A stretch of 64,000 nucleotides of DNA from Impatiens glandulifera (taxonomy: Eukaryota > Streptophyta > Magnoliopsida > Ericales > Balsaminaceae): NCBI RefSeq assembly GCF_907164915.1, contig NC_061863.1:45667382-45731381 (forward strand). The letters are read 5' to 3'. The position numbers were made by a program, and so were the translations under genes. This document shows, one piece after another, positions 35,792 through 45,638 of this stretch; positions within the stretch are counted from its first letter, which is position 1; every line of letters starts with the position of its first letter. The notes beneath the pieces are model-generated. The model was given only the letters and a program-made list of their open reading frames with translations, was not told the origin of the DNA and did no database searches.

Positions 35792-36273
35792 TAAGGATGG
35801 CAATTTAAAACCGCTCCGCAAAAATCGAACCGAATTGCCCCATTTGGGACGGTTTTTCCTCGAAATCGAACGAGGATGGAGCGGGGATGGTATTTGTGTC
35901 CCCTGCCCCGACCCGCCCCGATTTCACCCCGATTCTGCCCCGAATACCATAAACATAATTAAATATATTAAATTACCAATATATTTATTTATTTACTATA
36001 TTTTATATGAGTATTAAAATTATTTCTTTATAATAATATAAAATTTTAATATATTACAATATATATTATATTAAAATAATCGTTTATATAATTTTATTGT
36101 ATAATTTTTATTTATTTTTTAAAATAAAAATTATTAACGGTGCCCCGCGGAATTTCCCAAAATCGAAAAAAACCGAACGGGGCGGGGATGGTATTAAAAA
36201 AATCCCCGAAATTAAAACGGGTCGGGGATGATAATTGCATTTCCCGCCCCGAACCGCCCCATTGCTATCCCTA
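35792..36273. mobile_element. hAT-like miniature element, 482 bp, with 8-bp target duplication
   Basis: Inverted ends TAAGGATGGCAAT and TAGGGATAGCAAT. The subterminal parts are rich in CCCCGCCCC and CGGGGATGG on both sides. The flanks ACCCTTGG (35784-35791) and GCCCTTGG (36274-36281) match at seven of eight positions. The AT-rich middle has no transposase. A damaged relative lies at 38465-38880. Confidence 0.85.
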
Positions 36274-36532
36274 GCCCTTGGTGATAATAAAAAATATAAA
36301 TGGGCCGAATAGTAACCTGCAAATTTCAATAGTCTGAGCCCATTATAAGATTAGTTTAATTTGTTAGTACTTATTTTATCAAGATAATTATGATTTTTTT
36401 TTTTAAATAAACACTTGATATTAAATTTATTATTAGTTTTATTTTGAAAAAGTTTCATTATATAATAAATAAATTTACATTTAGCTAAAGCATGTTAACA
36501 TTATCATCTACATTATGGATCATACCGATTAG

Positions 36533-36699
36533 CAGTGTCGGCCCTGGTTTTGGGCTGTCCAGCCAAAAGTAGACAAACCTGAAAAATAAATTAGTGTTCT
36601 TATTTTAATAAAAAAAAAATTATTTTTAGTGAGATTTGACCAAATAAAAAAATATTCTTTTTAAATGGGCAGGCTGCCCTAGCCTTACCCACGGTCCTA
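36533..36699. mobile_element. Small hAT-like element inside a minisatellite unit
   Basis: A 167-bp element with a CAGTGTCGG start and imperfect inverted end. The flanks CCGATTAG (36525-36532) and CTGATTAG (36700-36707) match at seven of eight positions. The flanking word is also part of the adjacent minisatellite unit, which weakens it as proof of a target duplication. Confidence 0.55.
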
Positions 36700-36707
36700 C
36701 TGATTAG

Positions 36708-36910
36708 AGTGGCAAACAGATTGTACCGATTAGGGTGACAAACATATACTCAAGATTGATCATACCGATTAGGGATGACAAACCTATATTACCGATTAGG
36801 GATGACAAACCTATATTCAAGATGGATCATACCGATTATGGATGACAAACATATACTCGAGATGAATCATACCAATTAGGGTGACAAACATATCTTCGAG
36901 ATGGATCATG
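36708..36910. repeat. Minisatellite with a unit of about 39-40 bp
   Basis: About five imperfect copies of accgattagggatgacaaa followed by catatactcaagatggatcat, with one unit shortened. Divergence between units is small. Confidence 0.85.
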
Positions 36911-37382
36911 GATTGCCTACACAATCATATCAATCAGAAACAACCGACCCAACATAACAAAAAGAAAAAACAAACCAACTCATATCTAGACCACTACACT
37001 ACAATAGAAACCTCTTCCTAAAGAAGATAATTTTGAGGGAATTTACCAAAAACAGGAATATGAATGCAATATTATCATGGCTAAACAAGTATTACCCAAT
37101 TTGGGTGCAAACATGATTCTACTATTGACTATTTCCCATGTAAGAATAAGATTCTCCTCCTTTGCCTCCTCAAGTTCCAACAAGAACTTCTTATATCATA
37201 GATATGAGCTCAAAAGCAGCCATTGAAGAACTTGAAAAGAAGAAACTGGGTTATTTTAATAACAGTATTAAGCTTCAATTCATATCAACATCATGAAGAA
37301 AAACAAACCAGAAAGGCATTCAAGACTCTTACAAACCCTATATCCTAGCTCCTCCAAACATAAAACTAATCAAAAAAACAGA
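36911..37382. other. Downstream region of the RING-H2 gene
   Basis: No coding signal. The part next to the gene probably contains its 3' UTR. Confidence 0.4.
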
Positions 37383-38027
37383 TCATTCCCAAAAGATCCT
37401 ATCAATCTCTTCATCATCATCAAATCCTGACCCATCAAGTGAAACCGTATTATTCAACACCACCCGCCGCCGACAAATAGGGCAATTAGCAACTCTCATC
37501 AGCCATCTCCCCACACAATTTGAATGATAAGTATGTCTACAATCCGGTAGCCTCCGAATCAAGGCACCCATCTTAAAACGTTCCAAACATATTGCGCATT
37601 CCTTTTCCTCTGTTTCCTCTTCCGAATACTCAATACTTGTAAGCGACCTATGTAGCTCCTCCGCCGAGTAAGCAGACGTGACTGAATCTGATAGAAATCG
37701 GATTGACGACGGTGAAGACGAAGACGAAGAAGATGATGATCGAAGAAGACGGCGAATGTGTAAAGCACCTCCTGCAATTATAAAGTGAAGAAGGGTAACA
37801 GCAGCTATACCTAATAAAAGGAAGAAAAGGGTTATTATAAGAGCCATGATTATGCCCTTTAGGATGACTAATAGGAATCTAGGGTTTGATTTGGGAGGCG
37901 GCGATTCCACGAACCGTCGACCGCCGGAGGAGGATGTGGGTATCATTGAATGGTTATTGGAATGATTTGAAACGTGGATCTGATGCAAGAAGTTGTGACG
38001 GTGGTTTTCGTTATCCTCCGCTTGCAT
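37383..38027 (-). CDS. RING-H2 finger protein, ATL-like E3 ubiquitin ligase
   Basis: A single-exon gene of 214 residues. Residues 1-50 are hydrophilic and rich in Asn and His. A strong hydrophobic stretch at about 51-86 should be one or two membrane passes. A serine run follows at 97-105. The RING-H2 finger covers 144-185 with ligands C144, C147, C163, H165, H168, C171, C182 and C185 (ECAICLERF, CRHTYHSNC, RWLMRVANCPIC). The conserved Trp before the last cysteine pair is W175. This order (membrane segment, then C-terminal RING-H2) is that of plant ATL proteins, which attach ubiquitin to substrates at membranes. The usual GLD motif between membrane segment and RING is not evident; SAEELHRSLTSIEY stands there. 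The C-terminus is acidic. The substrate is unknown. The upstream minus-strand region to about 38250 is CT-rich and is likely the 5' UTR. Confidence 0.92.
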   Translation of the reverse strand: MQAEDNENHRHNFLHQIHVSNHSNNHSMIPTSSSGGRRFVESPPPKSNPRFLLVILKGIIMALIITLFFLLLGIAAVTLLHFIIAGGALHIRRLLRSSSSSSSSSPSSIRFLSDSVTSAYSAEELHRSLTSIEYSEEETEEKECAICLERFKMGALIRRLPDCRHTYHSNCVGRWLMRVANCPICRRRVVLNNTVSLDGSGFDDDEEIDRIFWE

Positions 38028-38464
38028 TATGAAGAACGGTAGATACGGATCAGAAGATGGGTATTTCGGAATTCAGGTAATCGGAAAAAATGAGAATTGG
38101 GAATTCAAACTCGTGGGCGATGATTATGTGTAAATATCTCTTTGAATTTATGAGAAGGGTTTGAAGATATTTCAGAAAAAGAGAAAGAGAGAGAGAGATA
38201 AGGACTTGAACACAAAGAAGGCGCGGTAAGAGGTGGGAACCGTATGCTTTCTTCTCCAACTAAATCTTGGGATTCTAATTAATAGTTACAATTATTCAAA
38301 TTAAATTAAATTTATTTTTTCCAATCTTATTCTAAGTGTAATTAATCTCCACAAGTTAATCCACAAGTTAATTATGTAGTCTTCAAACACGCTCCATCCG
38401 ACAAACATAACTTATCTTATCGGACTCGAATTCAAGAACTCATGGTTTAGGGAGGCTGGCTAGG

Positions 38465-38880
38465 GATTAAGGACGACAATTTGAAATCGCATCGTGGCAA
38501 CCTAACCGAATTACCCCGCGATTTTTTTATGGTTTGACTGGGATGGTATTTGTATTTCTCGCCATGATCTCGTTCAAATTCTTTCAGAAACACTATAAAC
38601 ACAATTAAAAATATAAAATTACTAATATATTTATTTATACATTATATTTTATGAGAGTTTTAAATTTATTTCTTTATAATAATATAAATTTTTATTATAT
38701 TATAATATTTATTATATTAAAAAATGTTTATATAATATTATTTTTTTTTAGAAAATATGGTATAAACGGTGGCCCGCAAAAATTTCTCAAAACCGAAGAG
38801 AATGATAGTAAAAACAGAAGTAAAAACAGAACGGATATAATAAATACATTTTTCACCTCGAACTCTAGGATATCTAAGCA
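38465..38880. mobile_element. Degraded copy of the 35792-36273 hAT-like element
   Basis: Shares the ends in weak form (agggattaaggacgacaatt at the left) and the AT-rich middle (ataaacacaattaaaaatat, aaattactaatatatttattta, tttctttataataatata) in the same order as the intact copy. Terminal repeats and target duplication have decayed. Confidence 0.7.
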
Positions 38881-39111
38881 TTGTTAAAATGATAGAAGAA
38901 GAGATAATATGTAAATTATTTGTTATTAAATATAAATATATAATTAAAAAAATTAATTAGAGGATAATGCAAAAATGTGTGCTTAATCATATAATTATTG
39001 AGAAGACTTAAGATAGGATGGATAAAATTAAACTATTCCATTATTTTAAGATTAATTAAACTTATAAGGTTTGAAATTTCAAATTAAATTATTTAGAGCT
39101 TAAACATCATC

Positions 39112-39142
<31 letters not shown>

Positions 39143-40485
39143 TATTATTATTATTATTATTATTTGGAATATCATTATCTTTTCTTGTTTTTCTACATGA
39201 TAAGATAAAAGATAGAGATGATAAGATAAAGGAGACCAAAATAATAAATAAGCTCCTAAACTTTAGTTGAATGTTAAAATAAGTTTGATTTAAAATATAT
39301 GAAATAATTCAAAATTATACTTAAAAAAATATATTTGAAAAAAAGTTAATACATACTATCACTTCACCTTAATAAGACCTTTTTTTTATACTTAAACTTT
39401 TATTATGAATTAAAAATATACTTAAATTAATATATTTAAGTTGACTAATACATATATTTTTTTATATTAATAGTATCATGTTAGGATAAATATTATTAAT
39501 TTTGTTAATGTATATGTAATTAAAAGATATTACTGACCATTATTTCATTTAAGTTAATATCTTAAACGATATTAAAATAAAAAATAATTTTCTTTTGGCC
39601 AAACCTAAATTCAGATCCAAAGATATTTCTAAATTAACATTCAAAATATTATCATTGTAAGAGTTAAATTTCAACTGCATTCCATTAAATTAATGGATGT
39701 CATCGTCAAATATTGGGACCGAATTATTATATTTAAAAGCTTATTAAATATTATAAATATAATCTAGATTTTTTTTTTATTATTATCTTATATATATAAT
39801 TAAAGTAGAGTAGAGGAACAACCTTAGTTGTATATTAATTAATAAATGATAAGGATGTCTTAACGTGCAATTTGATTACGGGACTTAGACTTATTTAGGT
39901 CCAAAGTAAATGGTAAAATAAGAGTAGTATTGTTTTTTTATTGTTAGGGTGATAAATTAAACAAGTACATACTAACAAAGTTTTGAATAAGACATATGCT
40001 TATTTGGTCTGAATTATATAAATAACTTAAGTCTAAAAAATAATATTTTATTTTTTTTTCTTTTATTACATTGTTCAATTTATTAAACAAAATATTACAA
40101 TATTATATATTTTAAATTATTATTTTTTATTTTATAATTATATATTAATATCCTTTAGATCTTTTTATAAAAAATATTATATATTTATTTAACATCACCC
40201 CAATCATTATTTTCAAATAAAAATAATTGATATATATATAATATTTAATTTAATTTTAATAATTAATAATATAAACCGAAACTATTTAATTGAGTTTTGA
40301 AAAAAAAATATAATTTTATTAATTGAATTAATAATATTAGAATAATTTATCTATTTATAATAGTAATAAAAATATAACCATACGAGAAAACTTAAGAATT
40401 AATTAATATACAAGCTTAATTAATATGTGATAAATCAATTATTTCTCTCATTTGTTTAATATTTTGTCATCTTCTTACAAGCAAA
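38881..40485. other. AT-rich intergenic DNA with microsatellites
   Basis: (AT)n then (ATT)n at about 39118-39163. Segment 40000-40215 is a further copy of the short AT-rich repeat found at 8195, 8815 and 15040-15775. No gene was recognised. Confidence 0.5.
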
Positions 40486-40489
40486 AAGG

Positions 40490-40606
40490 TGAAGCACAAA
40501 CCGTTAGCTTACTACGTAAAAAAGCAAATCAATGAGAATGAAGACATTTGGTGAAGATATCAACCACTTGATCTTGAGTAGGAATGTACTTGATAACATT
40601 GGTTTT
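40490..40606 (-). pseudogene. Copia relic: last part of the polyprotein
   Basis: On the minus strand a short piece reads KYIPTQDQVVDIFTK followed by CLHSH, a stop, and FAFLRSKLTVC. This is the C-terminal end of a Copia RNase H region. Nothing else of the element is visible nearby, and the tandem array at 40620 starts directly beside it. Confidence 0.75.
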
Positions 40607-40619
40607 GTCAAATATTGAT

Positions 40620-41310
40620 AAGATGTGTGAAAGTGTGATTAAGATTTATGGTTGATTTATCGAGGGATAAAAGATCAATAACATTGGTTTATCAATGATA
40701 AGAGATTTATGGTTGATTTGTCAAAAGTGAAGGTAAAAGATGTTGGTATTGTTGAAATAGTTGGTTACAGAAGTGAGGTTACGAGATTAGAGAGGTCCAA
40801 TGAGAATGATGGTTAATTTGTCGAAGGATAAGAGGCCGAATAACATTGAGATTGAGATTTAGTGGTTGGTTTGTCGAGGATAAGAGGTCTATAACATTGG
40901 TTTGCTAAGGATAAAAGATTTGTGAAAGTGTGATTGAGATGTGGTTTGTCGAGGGATAAGATATGTGTGAAATTGTGATTGTGATTGGTGATTAGTTTGT
41001 CGAGGGATAAAAAACGTGTAAAAGTGTGAATGAAATTTATGATTGGTTTGTCGAGGGATAAGAGAAGTGAAAATGTGATTGGGATGTGGTTCGTCGAGGG
41101 ATAAAAGGTCGGTAACAAAGGATCGTTAGGTCACGAGATTAGAGGTTGATTGAGATTGATGACTTGATTTGCCGAGGGATAAGAGGTGTGTGGAAGTGTG
41201 ATTAAAGATTTGTGGTTGGTTTGCCAACGGATAAGAGACTAGTAACATTGATTGACTAATTATAAGAGATTTGTGGTTTGTTTGTCTAGGGATAAGATGA
41301 GAGATTAATT
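40620..41310. repeat. Degenerate tandem array of GGTTTGTCGAGGGATAAGAG units
   Basis: At least ten loose copies of a unit of about 50-60 bases containing ggttggtttgtcgagggataagag and gtgaaagtgtgattgag. Phrases such as gtcacgagattagaggttg link it to the minus strand of the 88-bp satellite at 42830-44556. Confidence 0.75.
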
Positions 41311-42829
41311 GGAAAATAAAAAATATTAGTGGTTAAATATATGAATTAGATTATTAGTCTACTGAAGAAGTTAAATAAAGAGGTTAGTGATATGATGAGA
41401 TTGTTGATTTGTCAAAAGTAAAACTAAAATATGTTGATATGTTAAAATAGTTGGGTGTAGAAGTGTGGTTATGAGATTAGTAATATAAGATGTCTATTAT
41501 GTAAGAAATTATACTTTTTGTTGACCGGGAAATGAAAGTAAAATCGGTGAACTAATGAAAAAAAAGTTAAATGAATGTCTCCTTATCAAATTTCTTATCA
41601 TTTATTTTTCATTTTTAATAAATAACAAAAACAACGTTAAATTAGAAGAGTAAGACGACCACTAAGTTGTCCCAACCATTGAAGTTTCTCATGTAAGATA
41701 TTGTCGACATAAAAGATAATAAATGTGATGTAAACGATGATGACAACGGAAAAGAAGTAAATATTATTTATTTCAATTTTATAAATGTAAATTTTATTTA
41801 TTTTTTATTGAACGGGCATTAGGTTATTTATAATAATAATTCAAATCAAAACAAACCACATCATTTTTCATCTAATTTGTCATCCTATTTTATATTAATT
41901 AATAAACGATAAGACGACTTGACTTAATGATCTGGTGACTTCACTTAGGTCCATAGTCCATACTTACGGCAAAACATGTTCGTGGTTCTATCATATTTTC
42001 ATTATATCTATTCGAAAATTCGAATAAGAACTTTTATTTTCATAAAAAATAAATAATAAAAATTGGCTCAAATGAATAGATGATATCTTGTGTTTAATAA
42101 AACAAAAAATTTAAGTGACACCAACTTAGTTGTTTTATCATAGTTTTATTATATTTTTTCAAAAAATTGAATAAAAACTTTTATTTTCATAAAGATTAAA
42201 TAATAAAAAGTGGCTTAAATGAACCGTTGATATATTGTGTTGATAAAATTGACATATAAAGTAACACCAAATTCGTGGTTTTATCATAATTTCATAATAA
42301 ATAAATATAAAATGGGGCTCAAATGAATAGTTGATATATTGTGTTTAATAAAATTAAAAATTTAATTATATTTAAATTGAGTTGTTAATACATAAAATTA
42401 ATATTTTAAAAAATACATCAAAATTATTATATTCTTATATATTAATTATATTAGTTAATAAAATCAATATACTAAAATATATAATTTAATATATTAAATA
42501 AAAATTCAATAAAATAAATACTAATAAAAAATTTATGTCTCATAATCATGGAGTTTGTTTGACAATATCATAAATTTATTTTCATTAAACATAAATTACT
42601 TCAACAATTTAATCTAAGATTTGTAATAATATTATGTTATTCATGGCTATCATTAATGTTAATTAGCATGAATCCTTATAAATAGGTTAACTAGCAAAAA
42701 TTCGTGCATTTATACGGATAAAAATAAATATAAAATATTTTTTATCTATAAATTTTTTATATAAATTACTATTATTCAAATCTAATTAGTTATAGTCAGT
42801 AAAAAATAAGTTTAACTCGATTTTATCTC
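41311..42829. other. AT-rich DNA with a tandem repeat of about 150 bp
   Basis: From about 41965 to 42365 roughly two and a half copies of a unit occur: ttttatcatatttt, cgaataaaaacttttattttcataaa, ggctcaaatgaatagttgatat, ttgtgtttaataaaa, with spacings of about 156 and 144 bases. 42370-42520 is the second copy of the AT-rich repeat seen at 1130-1250. No gene. Confidence 0.55.
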
Positions 42830-44556
42830 GTGACCTCACACTTTCAAATGTTTGTCAAACCAATCATTAATTTTAATCTCACACTCGATAAACCACCCAC
42901 CACCTGATCTTCATCTCGTGACCTCACACTTTCAAATTCTCGTCAAACCAACCACTAATTCTGACCTCACACTCGATATACCACCCACCACCCGACCTCA
43001 ATCTCGTGACCTCACACTTTCAAATACTTGCCAAACCAACCACTAATTCCGACCTAACACTCGACAAACCACCCGGCTTCCATCTCGTGACCTCATACAT
43101 TTAAATGCTCGTCATACCAACCACTAATTCTGACCTCACACTCGACAAACCACCCACTTATGATTGTTGATCACTGTTGAAATAATTTTATTATTTTGTG
43201 TATGTATATATATATTTTGTATTTAATATTTATTACCAATTAGTTATTTATATTTTATATAAAATATAAAATATATTTATATAAAATTAATGATGAAAAA
43301 TAATATAATATATATAAGGTAACAAATAAATATAAAATTATGAAGGTATGTGCACTTTTAAATGTTCGTCAAACCAACCATTATTACAACCTCACACTCG
43401 ACAAACCACCAACAACCCCACTTCCATCTCAGACCTCACACTAGACAAACCACCCACCACCTGACCTCTATCTCGTGACCTCACACTTTCAAATGTTTGT
43501 TAAACCAACCATTAATTCCAACCTCACACTCGAAAAACCACCCACCCCTCAACCTCCATCTTGTGACCTCACACTTTCAAATGCTCGCCAAATCAATCAC
43601 CACCCGACCTTCATCTCGTGACCTCACACTTTCAAATACTCGTCAAACCAACCACTAATTCCGACATCACACTCGACAAACCACCCACCACCCGACCTTC
43701 ATCTCGTGACTTCACACTTTCAAATGCTCGCCAAACCAACCACTAATTCTGACCTCACACTCGACAAACCACCCACCACCCGACCTCCATCTCGTGACCT
43801 CACACATTTAAATGCTCATTATACCAACCACGTATTCCGACCTCACACTCGAAAAACCACCCACTTATGATTGTTGACCACTTATGATTGTTGAAATAAT
43901 TTTATTATTTTGTGTATGTATATATATATATATATATTTTGTATTTAATATTTATTACCAATTAGTTAATTTTTATATTAACATAAAAATTATTTATACT
44001 CATAAAAAATGTTATATATATATATATAAAAGATGAAAGAAAAAAATGTATGATAAAAGATAAAATATATTTATATAAAATTAATCATGAAAAATAATAT
44101 AATTTATATATAAGGTAACAAATAAATATAAAATTATGAAGGTATGTGCACTTTCAAATGCTCGTCAAACCAATCATTATTCCAACCTCACACTCGACAA
44201 ATCATCAACAACCCGACCTCTATCTCAGACATCACATTTTCAAATACTCGTCAAACCATCCACTAATTTTGACCTCACACTAGAAAAACCACCCACCACC
44301 CGACCTCCATCTCGTGACCACACACTTTCAAATGCTTGTCAACCAACCATTAATTCCAACCTCACATTCAACAAACCACCCACCACCCAACTTCCATCTT
44401 GTGACCTCACACTTTCAAATGTTCGCCAAACCAATTACTAATTCCGACCTCACACTCGACAAACCACCACCACCCGACCTCCATCTCGTGATCTCACACT
44501 TTCAAATACTCGTCAAACTAATCACTAATTCCGACCTCACACTTTCAGATGTTTAG
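42830..44556. repeat. 88-bp satellite in three blocks separated by homologous AT-rich linkers
   Basis: The unit contains ctcgtgacctcacactttcaaat, cgtcaaaccaaccactaattc, cgacctcacactcgacaaacc and acccaccacccgacctccat. Counting the ctcgtgacc word gives 88-base steps (42915 to 43003), with some shorter units. The blocks lie at about 42830-43157, 43344-43866 and 44150-44556. The linkers at 43158-43343 and 43867-44149 share ttatgattgttga, aataattttattattttgtgtatgtatat and aaattatgaaggtatgtgcactt. A third, longer relative begins at about 44657. Satellite block plus linker thus forms a higher-order repeat. Open frames across it are periodic artefacts. Confidence 0.88.
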
Positions 44557-44775
44557 CATTTGCTTAAAAGTTGCGTCATCATATATTATAGTCAATAATA
44601 CATTCTTGGAATTCGAACTTTGGTCCTAAGCATTAAATGTGAACACTTAAATCGCTAGACCACTTATGATTGTTGAAATAATTTTATTATTTTGTGTATG
44701 TATATATATATTTTGTATTTAATATTTATTACCATTTAGTTAATTTTTATATTAACATAAAAATTATTTAAAGAA

Positions 44776-44821
<46 letters not shown>

Positions 44822-44862
44822 ACAAATAAATATAAAATTATAAAAGTAGGTGTATTTATAAT

Positions 44863-44900
<38 letters not shown>

Positions 44901-45638
44901 ATAAATATAAAAATTACAAAGGTAGTTGCGTTTATATTAAAAAAAATTATTTATATTTTGAATTATTATTAATATAGATACTTTTTTTTAGATAATTATT
45001 ATAAGAATATATATATATATATATATATATTATAATGAAAAACAAAATTTAATTAAGAAATAGAAGGAGAAAGGAGAGAAAATACATGTGACATGACCGA
45101 CGAGATAGATTATATACCTAATCACTCTGATTAATGGTGCTAGTTGATTTTAAACATTATTATATATATATATAAATATTAATAATTAATGTAAAATAAC
45201 TTACTAAGATAAAAATAACTCTTAAAAAATTAAATATTAAGAATTGAATTCTCATTTAAAATGTTTTAAATATTATTAATAATATTATTTTTTTATATTA
45301 ATAAAAGAAAAAATAATAATAATTAGTGTAGCATTTAAATACATTTAAATTTAATTTAATTAGTTTTTAATATATTTTTATATTTTATTTTATTATTAAA
45401 TACATTTTAAATTTAATTTGTATATATTTAAATTATTAGTTTTATATAATATATTATAGTATCCCATTTCTCTGAATTGAACTTAATAATTTTATAAATA
45501 CTTATTTAATTCATAATTAGTTTTAAATAATTTAATAATAACTTAATAATTAATAAAAAAATATTATAATCATCTTATTTTAAAATTATAGGTATTTGGA
45601 TAAGAGAAGGTTTTATATATTGTCATTTCTTCCGCCAA
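44557..45638. other. AT-rich DNA upstream of the GNAT gene
   Basis: Holds the third linker copy (44657-44960), (TA)n tracts at about 44781-44815, 44867-44893 and 45008-45030, and otherwise AT-rich DNA. The GNAT promoter must lie near 45500-45638, but no certain TATA box was chosen. Confidence 0.5.

Noticed and set aside
40813..44556. Several 64-101-codon ORFs in the tandem arrays
   Set aside because: They repeat the same few words with the satellite period and break at unit length changes, so they are not genes.
42830..44556. CRISPR-like array
   Set aside because: The units are contiguous 88-bp satellite copies without unique spacers of constant length, in a plant genome.
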